A stretch of 64,000 nt of DNA from Geobacter sp. (GCA_025360785.1 JANYBN010000210.1:1-64000); one strand, 5' to 3'; positions 20,908 to 31,180 are shown, numbered from the stretch's first letter. Program-made: numbers and translations. Notes: generated by a model from the letters alone, not told the origin.

Positions 20908-22481
20908 GCATGAGTACCGTGAGCGTTCATAACGAGTTGATAGTTACAGCCGGCAGGCTGGGCATAAACTTTCAACTTGAAATCCGGACGGATGAAGTCG
21001 AGTCGGGACTACTGAATCAACTTCCCCTGACATTCGCTCGCGCCAACTCGATTTTGCCGCTCAGCGAAACAGATGGTGTTATCAGGGTCGCAGTCTCCAG
21101 CGCCGCCGGACTGCTGCAGCTCGACGAACTCCGCCTGTTGTTCGGCAAACCGATCGAAGCGGTACTGGTGCCGGCCCCGCTTTTGGCGGATGCCATCAAC
21201 CATGTCTACGCCGGCGCCTCCGGGACCGCCCTTGATGTATTGCAGGAGCTGCAGGGGGAAGACCTCTCCACGGTTGCCACTGAACTGAACAACCCCACGG
21301 ATCTGCTGGATCTGTCCGATGAGGCGCCGGTTATCCGCCTGCTGAACTCGATTCTCTCGGAAGCGGTCAAGGAGCGGGTCAGCGACGTCCATATCGAGCC
21401 GTACGAACGCGATCTTCTGGTACGCTTCCGCATCGACGGCATCCTCTACGAAAAGCTCTCTCCCCCCAAAATCATCCAGGATGCCCTGGTTTCGCGAATC
21501 AAGATCATGGCCGGGCTCAATATCGCCGAAAAGCGCCTGCCGCAGGATGGCCGGATCCGTGTGCGGGTCGCCGGTCGCGATGTTGACATTCGTGTCTCGA
21601 TCATCCCGACCTACTACGGCGAGCGGGCCGTGCTGCGTCTGCTGGACAAGAAAAAAGGTATCCTCTCTCTGGCCGATATCGGCCTGGGTGAACATGGTGT
21701 ACGTACGCTGGAACGGATGCTGAACCGGTCGAGCGGCATCATCCTCGTCACCGGTCCGACCGGCAGCGGTAAATCTACGACGCTGTATGCCGCGCTGAAC
21801 CGTGTCAATACCAGCGAAAAGAACATCATCACAATCGAAGACCCGATCGAATACCAGATCAGGGGGATCGGCCAGATCCAGGTCAACCCCAAGATCGATC
21901 TGACCTTCGCGGGAGGTCTACGCTCGATTCTTCGCCAGGATCCCGATATCATCATGGTCGGCGAAATCCGCGATGCCGAAACAGCCGAAATTGCCATCCA
22001 GGCCAGCTTGACCGGCCACCTGGTGCTTTCGACGCTGCATACCAATGATGCCGCCACCGCCGTGACCCGTCTGGTTGATATGGGGATCGAACCGTTCATG
22101 ATCGCCTCTTCGCTGTCAGCCGTAGTAGCCCAGCGTCTGGTGCGGGTGATCTGTCCGCACTGCCGCGAAGAGTACCGACCGGTGGAGCAGTACGTCGGGG
22201 TAACCCTCCCTGAAAAACTTTATCGTGGCCGGGGATGCGATGCCTGTTTCGGTCTCGGAACCCTGGGACGGACCGCCATCTATGAAATCATGCCTATTGA
22301 TCAGGAACTCTGCTCGATGATCATTCGTCGTTCACATGCCGGAGAGATCAAGGAATATGCGGTTGCGCACGGCATGAAGACCCTGCGGGACGACGGTGTT
22401 GCCCGCGCTGCGGCCGGGATTACCACGATCGAAGAGGTTCTGCGCGTTACTCAGGACGATTATGCCGACGTTCCGCTATAA
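20904..22481 (+). CDS. gspE: Type II secretion ATPase
   Basis: GPTGSGKSTTLYAALN, EDPIEYQIRGIGQIQVN, LRSILRQDPDIIMVGEIRD; start overlaps gspD stop. Confidence 0.95.
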   Translation: MSMSTVSVHNELIVTAGRLGINFQLEIRTDEVESGLLNQLPLTFARANSILPLSETDGVIRVAVSSAAGLLQLDELRLLFGKPIEAVLVPAPLLADAINHVYAGASGTALDVLQELQGEDLSTVATELNNPTDLLDLSDEAPVIRLLNSILSEAVKERVSDVHIEPYERDLLVRFRIDGILYEKLSPPKIIQDALVSRIKIMAGLNIAEKRLPQDGRIRVRVAGRDVDIRVSIIPTYYGERAVLRLLDKKKGILSLADIGLGEHGVRTLERMLNRSSGIILVTGPTGSGKSTTLYAALNRVNTSEKNIITIEDPIEYQIRGIGQIQVNPKIDLTFAGGLRSILRQDPDIIMVGEIRDAETAEIAIQASLTGHLVLSTLHTNDAATAVTRLVDMGIEPFMIASSLSAVVAQRLVRVICPHCREEYRPVEQYVGVTLPEKLYRGRGCDACFGLGTLGRTAIYEIMPIDQELCSMIIRRSHAGEIKEYAVAHGMKTLRDDGVARAAAGITTIEEVLRVTQDDYADVPL

Positions 22482-23673
22482 AGCATATACTGCCACCGGT
22501 TCTTCGACCTCCGGCACTGTCGAGGCCGATTCCGAACGTCAGGCGATGCAGCATCTCAAAGGAAAGGGGCTGTTGCCCCGTGAGGTGGTGGAAGAAGGTG
22601 GAGCTGCGGGTCGCTCCGCATCGTTTTCCTTCCGCCGGGGAGTTCCGGCCGATGAATTGTCGCTCTTCACACGTCGCCTCGCCACTCTGGTCGCGTCCTC
22701 CATACCACTGTTCGAAGCGATGGGGTCGCTCTGCGAGCAGGAGGAAAACGGGCCTCTCCGCCAGGCTCTCGTCCGGGTAAAAGAACGCATCGCCGAAGGG
22801 GCCTCCCTGTCACGGGCGCTGGCAGCAGAGCCTGACATCTTCGGCGAAAGCTATGTCAGCATGGTGGCAGCCGGAGAGGCTGGTGGCGCACTGGACGCCG
22901 TGCTGGAACGGCTGGCAGATTTTCTGGAAGAGCAGGAGCAGGTACGGAGCAAGGTCACGTCCGCCCTCGCCTATCCGATACTGATGGTATTCGTTGGTGG
23001 TGGAGTTATGCTCTTCCTGCTGACGGTCGTCATCCCCCGCATCGTAACTATTTTCGAAGACAGCAAAGCCTCCCTGCCGCTGATCACCATCATCCTGATC
23101 AAAGTTAGTCATTTTCTGCAGGGATACTGGTGGATCCCCGCCTCCCTGATCATAGCCTCGGTTCCACTCTATCGCAAAGCGATGAAGCGCGATGATCTGC
23201 GCCTGAAACGCGACACCCTGCTGCTGCGGTTTCCGATGGCCGGCGGGATGTTACAGCGCCTTATCCTCTCCCGCTTTGCCAGGGTTCTGGGACTGCTGCT
23301 CTCCAGCGGAGTGCCGATCATGAAGGCGCTGGAGATCACCGGCGAGGTTGTTGTCAACCGGGTCTACCGCTCTTTTCTGCGTGGCGTGATGGAGGAGGTC
23401 GCCCAAGGGGGAAGCCTCTCCGGGGCGCTGAAGAAGAGCCCGCTTTTCCCCCCTCTTCTGGTGCATCTTGCAGGTGTTGGTGAAAAAAGCGGCAATCTGG
23501 AAGGGATGCTGGTAAAGGCCGGCGTCGCCTATGAGCGAGAGTTCAGCGCCCGCTTGACACGCCTGATGGGTTTGATGGAGCCGTTGCTTGTTCTGGCAAT
23601 GGGGGTGGCGGTCGGCATAGTGGTATTGGCGGTGCTGCTGCCGATTTTTGAGTTAAACCAGTTGATCAAGTAG
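22462..23673 (+). CDS. gspF: Type II secretion inner membrane protein F
   Basis: MPTFRYKAYTATGSSTSGTVEADS and two T2SF domains; ATG within gspE 3' end. Confidence 0.93.
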   Translation: MPTFRYKAYTATGSSTSGTVEADSERQAMQHLKGKGLLPREVVEEGGAAGRSASFSFRRGVPADELSLFTRRLATLVASSIPLFEAMGSLCEQEENGPLRQALVRVKERIAEGASLSRALAAEPDIFGESYVSMVAAGEAGGALDAVLERLADFLEEQEQVRSKVTSALAYPILMVFVGGGVMLFLLTVVIPRIVTIFEDSKASLPLITIILIKVSHFLQGYWWIPASLIIASVPLYRKAMKRDDLRLKRDTLLLRFPMAGGMLQRLILSRFARVLGLLLSSGVPIMKALEITGEVVVNRVYRSFLRGVMEEVAQGGSLSGALKKSPLFPPLLVHLAGVGEKSGNLEGMLVKAGVAYEREFSARLTRLMGLMEPLLVLAMGVAVGIVVLAVLLPIFELNQLIK

Positions 23674-23683
23674 GAGGATCAAA

Positions 23684-26248
23684 ATGGACTTCACAAGAAT
23701 TCTACACAAATTCACTGTTGTTCCCTCCCTAACTGACGAATTGGCCGCGCTGCAGCGGGTCGCATACAACCTTTGGTGGTGTTGGGAACCGGATGCGACT
23801 GCTCTGTTCCGCAGACTTGATCTGGATCTCTGGAAATCCACCCGCCATAATCCGGTCGAAATGCTCGGCATCCTGCAGCAGACTACGCTGGAGGGGCTCA
23901 AGAGCGATGAAGGATTCATGGCGCACCTCAAACTGGTGGATGAGAAGCTGCGCGACTATCTCCAGGAAAAAACCTGGTTCCAGAAAAAGGGTCATGATAA
24001 TTCAGAAATGAATATCGCCTATTTTTCGATGGAATTCGGCCTGCATGAATCGTTGCCGATCTATTCAGGCGGCCTCGGCATTCTGGCTGGCGATCATCTC
24101 AAATCAGCCTCCGATCTTGGTTTGCCGCTGGTCGGGGTCGGCCTGCTCTACCGGCAGGGGTATTTCCGCCAATACCTCAATAATGAGGGGTGGCAGCAGG
24201 AGTTTTATCCGGAGAATGACTTTTACAACCTGCCGTTGACTCTCGAACGCGACGAGAACGGTGCGCCGCATACTTTCGAACTGGAGTTCGGGCCGCGCAA
24301 ATTTAATGTTCATATCTGGCGGGTTCAGGTTGGCCGGGTGCCGCTCTATCTGCTGGATACCAACCTTGAGGAAAACAGCCCTGAAGACCGCCTGATCACG
24401 GCACAGCTCTATTTCGGCGACAAAGAGATGCGCATGATCCAGGAGATTCTGCTCGGCATCGGAGGAATCCGGGCGCTGCGGACTTTGGGCATAATTCCCA
24501 ATGTCTGCCATATGAATGAGGGGCATGCCGCTTTTCTGGCGCTGGAGCGTATCCGCCTGCTGATGGATAAGCGGGGCATCCGCTTCAACGAGGCACGCGA
24601 GATTGTCAGCGCCGGCAATATTTTTACGACACATACTCCGGTCGAGGCAGGCATCGACCACTTTGTTCCGGAAATGCTGGATAAATATTTTTTAAATTAT
24701 TTCAAGACGCTCGGAATCAGCCATGATGACTTCATCGGCCTGGGACGCCAGAACCCGAAAAACCGGCAGGAGACTTTCTGCATGGCTGTGCTTGCTCTCA
24801 AACTGGCCGGCCATGCCAATGGAGTCAGCCAGCTGCATGGTGAGGTGTCACGCGAGATGTGGAAGAACCTCTGGCCGGAATTGCCGGAAGAGCAGTTGCC
24901 GCTGACTTCGATAACCAACGGGGTTCACACCCGCTCATGGATGTCGAACCATGTCGCCAGTCTTTTGATTCGCTATCTGGGAACCCGCTGGCTGGATGAT
25001 CCAACTGATCATAGTGTCTGGCGCCGGATCGCTAAAATACCGGATGCAGAATTGTGGCGCACGAGGCAGAGCTGCCGTGAAAAATTGGTGGATTTTGCCA
25101 GGAAGCGCCTCAAGGAGCAATTGATCAAGGTCGGCGCCACAACCAAGGAGATCGCCACCGCCGAGGAAGTTCTCGATCCGGAAGCGCTTACAATAGGTTT
25201 TGCTCGCCGTTTTGCTACTTATAAACGTGGCACCCTGCTGCTGCGAGATCAGGACCGTCTGGCCCGCATCCTCAATAATCCCGCCATGCCTGTACAGTTC
25301 GTTTTTGCCGGCAAAGCTCATCCCCAGGACCAGGAGGGGAAAGAACTGATTCGCCAGATCGTGCAGGCGGCGCAACAAGAGCGTTTTCGCCACCGGATCG
25401 TCTTTATAGAAGATTACGATATGGAGGTCGCCCGGCACCTGGTGCAGGGGGTCGATGTCTGGCTCAATACTCCGTTGCGCCCTATGGAGGCAAGCGGCAC
25501 CAGCGGCATGAAGGTCGCCTTTAACGGAGGTCTCAATTTAAGTGTACTTGACGGCTGGTGGTGCGAAGGGTACCAGGGGAACAACGGTTGGGCCATCGGC
25601 AAGGGTGAAGTTTACGAGGACATCGAATACCAGAATCAGGTCGAGGGACGGGCGTTATATGATCTGTTGGAAAAGGAGGTAATTCCCCATTTCTACGATC
25701 AGGGGAGCGACGGTGTGCCTCGCTCATGGATAGCAACGGTAAAAGCCTCCATGCAGAGCCTTTGCCCGGTTTTTTCCACAGACCGCATGGTGCAGGAGTA
25801 CACCGACCACTCCTATACCCCTTCACATACTCAGTGGAAGCGCCTGGTGGATAACGATCTGGCGCTGGCGCTTGATCTGGCACGCTGGAAAGAGGAAATA
25901 TTCAAGTCGTGGCCGCAAGTGCGCATTGAACAATCTGAGGCTCAGGCGGGAGATGCGGTCACGGTCGGGAGTCAGGTTCTTGTTTCCGCCCGGATAGCAC
26001 TGGGAGTTATTCCTGTCGGCCACGTCTCAATTGAGGGATATTTCGGAGTGCTGGATTCGACCGGCAACATCCAAGGGGGAGAAACCGTGACCCTGGAGAT
26101 GAAGAGCGATCTCGGGAACGGCAGCTACAAATTTGAAGGCCTCTTTGAATGCCGCTTCTGTGGACGGCACGGTTTTATGCTGCGGATAATTCCGCACCAC
26201 CCTGTTCTCGGCAACATCTACGAGCCCGGTTACCTGGTCTGGGGATAG
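23684..26248 (+). CDS. glgP: Alpha-glucan (glycogen) phosphorylase
   Basis: RVAYNLWWCWEPDA, MEFGLHESLPIYSGGLGILAGDHLKSASDLG, PMEASGTSGMKVAFNGGLNLSVLDGWW. Confidence 0.93.
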   Translation: MDFTRILHKFTVVPSLTDELAALQRVAYNLWWCWEPDATALFRRLDLDLWKSTRHNPVEMLGILQQTTLEGLKSDEGFMAHLKLVDEKLRDYLQEKTWFQKKGHDNSEMNIAYFSMEFGLHESLPIYSGGLGILAGDHLKSASDLGLPLVGVGLLYRQGYFRQYLNNEGWQQEFYPENDFYNLPLTLERDENGAPHTFELEFGPRKFNVHIWRVQVGRVPLYLLDTNLEENSPEDRLITAQLYFGDKEMRMIQEILLGIGGIRALRTLGIIPNVCHMNEGHAAFLALERIRLLMDKRGIRFNEAREIVSAGNIFTTHTPVEAGIDHFVPEMLDKYFLNYFKTLGISHDDFIGLGRQNPKNRQETFCMAVLALKLAGHANGVSQLHGEVSREMWKNLWPELPEEQLPLTSITNGVHTRSWMSNHVASLLIRYLGTRWLDDPTDHSVWRRIAKIPDAELWRTRQSCREKLVDFARKRLKEQLIKVGATTKEIATAEEVLDPEALTIGFARRFATYKRGTLLLRDQDRLARILNNPAMPVQFVFAGKAHPQDQEGKELIRQIVQAAQQERFRHRIVFIEDYDMEVARHLVQGVDVWLNTPLRPMEASGTSGMKVAFNGGLNLSVLDGWWCEGYQGNNGWAIGKGEVYEDIEYQNQVEGRALYDLLEKEVIPHFYDQGSDGVPRSWIATVKASMQSLCPVFSTDRMVQEYTDHSYTPSHTQWKRLVDNDLALALDLARWKEEIFKSWPQVRIEQSEAQAGDAVTVGSQVLVSARIALGVIPVGHVSIEGYFGVLDSTGNIQGGETVTLEMKSDLGNGSYKFEGLFECRFCGRHGFMLRIIPHHPVLGNIYEPGYLVWG

Positions 26249-26249
26249 T

Positions 26250-28475
26250 ATGGCGATAACGGCAGACATCCAACAGCAGGTTTACGACCTGCTGTCACGC
26301 GCCTCCAACATTTCTATTGTCACGGCAGATCAGGCTGCCGGCAGCGGCAGTATTCTGACGCCCGGCCAACGGATAAGCGCAGAAGTCATTTCGATGATGC
26401 CAAATAACCGCGCCCAGGTCCGGATCGGGACTGAGCACTTCAACCTGGATCTGCCGATAGCGGCTCGCGCGGGGCAGACACTGGAAATGACCTTCGTTTC
26501 CAATGATCCACGTTCGACTTTTGCCATAGCCCGCCAGGCCGGGATGGCTCCTCCTGTCAGCCTTTCCGATGCGTCGCGCCTGTTGAGCCTGCTGGTTTCA
26601 AACGAACAGATTATCGATCCGAAATTCCGCTCTTCGCTCCAGAATATCGGCGACATGCTGAGACGTTCATCCGGTGAAACCGGTGTGTTAGCGAATCTGA
26701 TGAATGAGGCTATTACCTACGGGATTATGCGGGATGGTGTCAAGGCGGTATCCCAGCCACCCGGCGACTCAATGCATGATCCGGCGGAACAGCCGGATGC
26801 CCCATTACTGCAGGGCAGGCCCCGGCTTACCCCCGAGCAGGCCAAGCTGGCTGCTTTTGAAAGCAATGCAGCCCAGATCCTGCGCACTATTGCACAAAAC
26901 TCCCGCTTTATACTGGTTGAGGCCGCCAATCAGCCGGTGACTCCGTTGCCGTTCATGCCGGGGGAAGAGGTTGAGGCAGTTGTTACCGGAACACTGCCAG
27001 GCGGGAGGGTCTTCGTTCAGGTAGCCGGGATAGCGCTCGAAATGGTTCTGCCGCGAGCGGTTCAAAGCGGAGACATTCTTCGGCTGACCTTCATATCGGC
27101 ACAGCCGAAGCCGACCTTCGCGATTCCACGCGCGCTGCCGGACAGCACATCCGGTGTCCTGAGCGAGGCGGGACGCTGGCTGAGCGTACTGGAACATAGC
27201 GAGGGAGGGGTATCGAATCAGCAGATGTACGTACTGGACCGGCTGAATACCGTGTTAAAAAGTCTCCCTCCCGATTCACCGGCTTTTACCGCAATCCTGG
27301 ATGAAGCCATCACCTACCAGACGGTCATGCGCAGACAAGGGTCTTCAGAGCTGTCCGCCGCTGCGCAGAGTTCGCTCCTGACAGCACAGCAGGCACCCCT
27401 GTCAACTGGGAACAGTATCGTTTTGAACGACGATATGGCCAAGCTCCTTCAGGCGGTGATCAAGGGCAACCGCCTGGCATTGCTTGAAGCTCTCAATCAG
27501 CAGGCTATGCCTGCCGGCTTCACACCGGGGCAGCAGCTCAAAGGTGAGGTGCTGGCAGCGTTGGGTGGTGGACGTTTCATGGTTCAGGTCGCAGGAATCA
27601 GCATGGAATTCATGCTGCCGAAGGGAATCTCTCGTGGCGACGCTATCAACCTATTTTTTATTACCGATGAGCCACGTCAGACCTTCTTGATAGCTCGCTT
27701 CGGACGGCCCGGTGATTCAAGGGTTAGTGGCACTGGCCGCTGGCTGAGCGGTTTTCTGGGCGAAGCAGCCGGGCAGGTGCCGGCCCAGGCCACTCTCGGC
27801 ATTCTGCGAACGCTGCTGACCGGACCGACGACAGATGCACCGCTGCTCGGCCGGATGCTTCAGCAGGGACTTCGGGAAAGCGGCCTGTTCTATGAGTCCC
27901 ATCTGAGTCGCTGGTTCGGCGGCGAGTACCCCTTGGATGAAATTCTCAAAGAGCCGCAGGGCCGTCTGTCTCCACGCCTGGCGCTGGCCAATGCCCATAC
28001 CGCCGTAACGGCTGAGGAGCTCGTGCGGGCCAGCATCCGAACCGGCTCTACTGAAGTAATGGAGGCCGTCTTGAAAAAAGTCGGCAGCAGCATGCCTCAT
28101 GAAGGAATCGCCGATCAACGCTCTTTGCCGATGGTTAGCGAACAACTGTCAGCCCTTCAAAACGGCCAGCTGATGTTCCGGGGTGATTTGTTCCCGGGAC
28201 AGCGTATGGAATGGACTGTTGCCGAGCGGGATGCCGGGCGCAACCAGTCAGGCGGACGTGAGCGGAGTTGGGAGACAGGCATCACCATCAACCTTCCGCA
28301 TCTGGGGCCGGTAACAACCGTTCTCACGTTCGATGGCACGCATGTCGGTGTCAAAATCAGCGCCGAAAACAGCGCAACGGTGACGGTTCTGGAAGAGGGG
28401 AGGTCACGCCTGACCGAACAGCTGGAAGGCGCCGGACTAACCCCTGCAGAGATGAGTATCAGCCATGCCGCATGA
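26250..28475 (+). CDS. FliK-like (hook-length control family) protein with three tandem N-terminal modules
   Basis: Three internal repeats (e.g. GGRVFVQVAGIALEMVLPRAVQSGDILRLTFIS) and FliK-C-like tail LPHLGPVTTVLTFDGTHVGVKISAE; followed by fhlB. Confidence 0.65.
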   Translation: MAITADIQQQVYDLLSRASNISIVTADQAAGSGSILTPGQRISAEVISMMPNNRAQVRIGTEHFNLDLPIAARAGQTLEMTFVSNDPRSTFAIARQAGMAPPVSLSDASRLLSLLVSNEQIIDPKFRSSLQNIGDMLRRSSGETGVLANLMNEAITYGIMRDGVKAVSQPPGDSMHDPAEQPDAPLLQGRPRLTPEQAKLAAFESNAAQILRTIAQNSRFILVEAANQPVTPLPFMPGEEVEAVVTGTLPGGRVFVQVAGIALEMVLPRAVQSGDILRLTFISAQPKPTFAIPRALPDSTSGVLSEAGRWLSVLEHSEGGVSNQQMYVLDRLNTVLKSLPPDSPAFTAILDEAITYQTVMRRQGSSELSAAAQSSLLTAQQAPLSTGNSIVLNDDMAKLLQAVIKGNRLALLEALNQQAMPAGFTPGQQLKGEVLAALGGGRFMVQVAGISMEFMLPKGISRGDAINLFFITDEPRQTFLIARFGRPGDSRVSGTGRWLSGFLGEAAGQVPAQATLGILRTLLTGPTTDAPLLGRMLQQGLRESGLFYESHLSRWFGGEYPLDEILKEPQGRLSPRLALANAHTAVTAEELVRASIRTGSTEVMEAVLKKVGSSMPHEGIADQRSLPMVSEQLSALQNGQLMFRGDLFPGQRMEWTVAERDAGRNQSGGRERSWETGITINLPHLGPVTTVLTFDGTHVGVKISAENSATVTVLEEGRSRLTEQLEGAGLTPAEMSISHAA

Positions 28476-28746
28476 CAATGAAGAGCGTCGCGCAGCGGCA
28501 CTCTCCTATAAGCAGGGCTACTATGCGCCGGTTATCGTTGCCAGGGGCAAGGGAGTTGTCGCGGAGGCGATCATCGCCTGTGCCCATGAAGCCGGGGTGT
28601 ATGTCCATGAGTCGCCGGAGCTCGTCAGGTTGTTGATGCAGGTTGACAATGACGAGTTTATCCCTCCTGAGCTGTATCGGGCGGTTGCTGAAGTACTGGT
28701 ATGGTTGCAATGTATGGAGAGTCAACAGAAACAAGCCACAGTTTGA
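28465..28746 (+). CDS. fhlB: FlhB C-terminal-domain homologue (FhlB / YlqH-like)
   Basis: AALSYKQGYYAPVIVARGKGVVAEAIIACAHEAGVYVHESPELVRLL...PPELYRAVAEVLVWL, collinear with the FlhB C-terminal domain. Confidence 0.87.
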   Translation: MPHDNEERRAAALSYKQGYYAPVIVARGKGVVAEAIIACAHEAGVYVHESPELVRLLMQVDNDEFIPPELYRAVAEVLVWLQCMESQQKQATV

Positions 28747-28755
28747 GGAGGAACA

Positions 28756-30165
28756 ATGCAGATCAAGTTTGGTACCGATGGCTGGCGTGGCATTATTGCC
28801 CGTGATTTCACTTTTGACAACCTTTCCCGGGTAGCACAGGCAACCATGGACTACCTGAACCGTGAGGGTTTGGGGAATAAGGGGCTAGTCGTCGGCTATG
28901 ATCGTCGTTTTATGTCGCGGGAGTTTGCCCGGAGAGTGTCAGAGATCGCGGCCGGTAACGATATCCGTGTACGCTTGACGGAGGACTATGCCCCGACACC
29001 GGCTGTTTCATGGGCTGTTCGCGAGAGTGGCGCCGGCGCCGGCATAATGATCACCGCAAGTCATAATCCTCCCGAGTATAACGGATTTAAAGTTAAAGAG
29101 TCTTTTGGCGGCTCCGCCCTTCCTGAGACGACCAGAATTCTCGAAGAAATCGTCGCGTATAACCAGGAGAACGACCGTCGCGTCTTATCCGTTCCCTTTG
29201 ACGAGGCCCTGAAGAAAGGTCTAATCGAACTTTTTGACCCTTGTGAAGGTTATTTCCATCAGATAAGCCGCTATGTAGACCTTGATCTGATTGCAAAGTC
29301 GGGAATTAAAGCGGTAGTTGACCCGATGTACGGCGCCGGCAGTGGTTTTATTCCAAGACTGCTGCCCGGCGTTGAAGAAATTCACAACAGCGAGAATCCC
29401 ATGTTCGGCGGACTGCCGCCGGAACCGATTGGCCAGAACCTTCTGGAACTGTCTGCCCTGCTGAAAAGCGGCAAATACCAGGTCGGACTAGCGCTGGACG
29501 GCGATGCAGACCGTATCGGTGCTGTTGATGAGAATGGCGACTTTTTCTCTTCCCACTGTATTTTTACTGTTATCCTGCGGCATCTGATTGAATATAAAAA
29601 ACTCACCGGAGCAGTGGTCAAAACTGTTTCGACAACACGCATGGTGGACCTGCTGGCCGAAAAATTCGGGCTGGAACTTTTTGAAACTCCGATCGGCTTC
29701 AAGCATATCTGCGAAATGATGCTTAAACGGGATATATTAATGGGTGGCGAAGAGTCCGGGGGACTCGGTGTAAAAGGGCATATCCCCGAGCGGGACGGAA
29801 TTCTGCTCGGTCTGCTGCTGCTGGAGGCGATCGCGGTCAGTGGTAAGGGTCTTAGACAATTACTAGATGAGACAATGGACGATATAGGGCATTTCTATTA
29901 TCAAAGAATAGATCGACGGATCGAGAATATCGCCAAAGAGAAACTTATATCCAAACTTCGCATTGAGCCTCCTGCTTCGATCGATGGTCAGCGGGTTGTG
30001 TCCACTAATTTTAGCGATGGTTTCAAATTTATTTTCGAAAGCGGTGATTGGCTGCTGATCCGCCCGTCTGGAACAGAGCCGGTGTTACGTATGTACTGCG
30101 AGGCCGGATCTCAGGATCAGGTCGAGCGATTCCTGCGCCAGGCGACAATTATCGCTGGTTGTTAG
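28756..30165 (+). CDS. Phosphoglucomutase/phosphomannomutase family
   Basis: FGTDGWRGIIARDFT, GIMITASHNPPEYNGFKV, LDGDADRIG, RPSGTEPVLRMYCE. Confidence 0.93.
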   Translation: MQIKFGTDGWRGIIARDFTFDNLSRVAQATMDYLNREGLGNKGLVVGYDRRFMSREFARRVSEIAAGNDIRVRLTEDYAPTPAVSWAVRESGAGAGIMITASHNPPEYNGFKVKESFGGSALPETTRILEEIVAYNQENDRRVLSVPFDEALKKGLIELFDPCEGYFHQISRYVDLDLIAKSGIKAVVDPMYGAGSGFIPRLLPGVEEIHNSENPMFGGLPPEPIGQNLLELSALLKSGKYQVGLALDGDADRIGAVDENGDFFSSHCIFTVILRHLIEYKKLTGAVVKTVSTTRMVDLLAEKFGLELFETPIGFKHICEMMLKRDILMGGEESGGLGVKGHIPERDGILLGLLLLEAIAVSGKGLRQLLDETMDDIGHFYYQRIDRRIENIAKEKLISKLRIEPPASIDGQRVVSTNFSDGFKFIFESGDWLLIRPSGTEPVLRMYCEAGSQDQVERFLRQATIIAGC

Positions 30166-30194
30166 AATAAATTTTGGATATCGTCACTACACGG

Positions 30195-30222
30195 TTGCAC
30201 TGGCGAAAAAAACAGTTATACT
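30195..30222 (+). promoter_or_regulatory. Putative sigma-70 promoter upstream of cheY
   Basis: TTGCAC-N16-TATACT. Confidence 0.45.
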
Positions 30223-30311
30223 CTTGCACGCTGTGCCGTGTGGTAAATGCGGCAACATGAGCAAAACTTCATCCATACTGCTATGGAAATTACTAAAAGG
30301 AGCACACAGCT

Positions 30312-30677
30312 ATGGCAAACATTCTGATTGTTGATGATTCATCCACTATGCGTAAAATTATTTCGAGGTCTCTTCGTCAGGCTGGTCTCACTGTCGATGA
30401 AATCTACGAGGCCGGTGACGGCATCGAGGGTTTGGGAGTAATTGCATCCGGTAAATCCATCCAGCTGATTCTCTCAGACATCAACATGCCAAACATGGAC
30501 GGCCTTGAGTTTGTCAAAGCGGTGCGTGCCAACGGCAATACCACCCCTATTGTCATGATCACGACTGAAGGTGGCGAAGAAATTATAGCAGAAGCGATGT
30601 CAAGCGGCGCGAGCGACAGCATCAAAAAGCCGTTCACACCCGACCAGCTCCAGGAAAAGCTGGGAGGTATGTTGTGA
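30312..30677 (+). CDS. cheY: CheY-like single-domain response regulator
   Basis: ILIVDDSSTMRKII, LILSDINMPNMDGLEF, KPFTPDQL. Confidence 0.93.
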   Translation: MANILIVDDSSTMRKIISRSLRQAGLTVDEIYEAGDGIEGLGVIASGKSIQLILSDINMPNMDGLEFVKAVRANGNTTPIVMITTEGGEEIIAEAMSSGASDSIKKPFTPDQLQEKLGGML

Positions 30678-31180
30678 GCCTCAACGCGAATATCTCACGA
30701 TCGACCAGCTTTACTGAAGAGCAGGTAGCCGGTTATGTGATTGAAGCGACGAAGGAAGTTTTTTCTACCATGGTCATGATGGAGGTGATTGATGACTTTC
30801 CGCTCAAGGAACCGGTCAGTCGCTTCAAATGCAGCATTACCGGGATGGTGGGTTTTGCCGGGACTTACTCCGGTGTGATTTCAATCCACTGCCCGATTGA
30901 TCTGGCGCTGAAAATAACTTCAAACATGCTTGGTATCGATTGTGATGAGGTCAACGAAGATCTGAACGATGCCATCGGAGAGATTGCCAACATGCTGGGC
31001 GGCAGCGTCAAGCAGGTACTTTCCAAGGGCGGCCTGGATGTCAAACTGTCGATTCCGACCGTTATCTCAGGAGAAGACTATACCGTTAACTCACTTTCTG
31101 ACAATGATTGCGTCGTTGTACCGTTTAAAGTTGAAGGTTACACCCTGCTGGTCGGACTTACGCTAAAAAAAGAAGACTGA
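30674..31180 (+). CDS. cheX: CheX-like chemotaxis phosphatase
   Basis: DAIGEIANMLGGSVKQ (E-x2-N phosphatase motif); overlaps cheY stop. Confidence 0.85.
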   Translation: MSLNANISRSTSFTEEQVAGYVIEATKEVFSTMVMMEVIDDFPLKEPVSRFKCSITGMVGFAGTYSGVISIHCPIDLALKITSNMLGIDCDEVNEDLNDAIGEIANMLGGSVKQVLSKGGLDVKLSIPTVISGEDYTVNSLSDNDCVVVPFKVEGYTLLVGLTLKKED

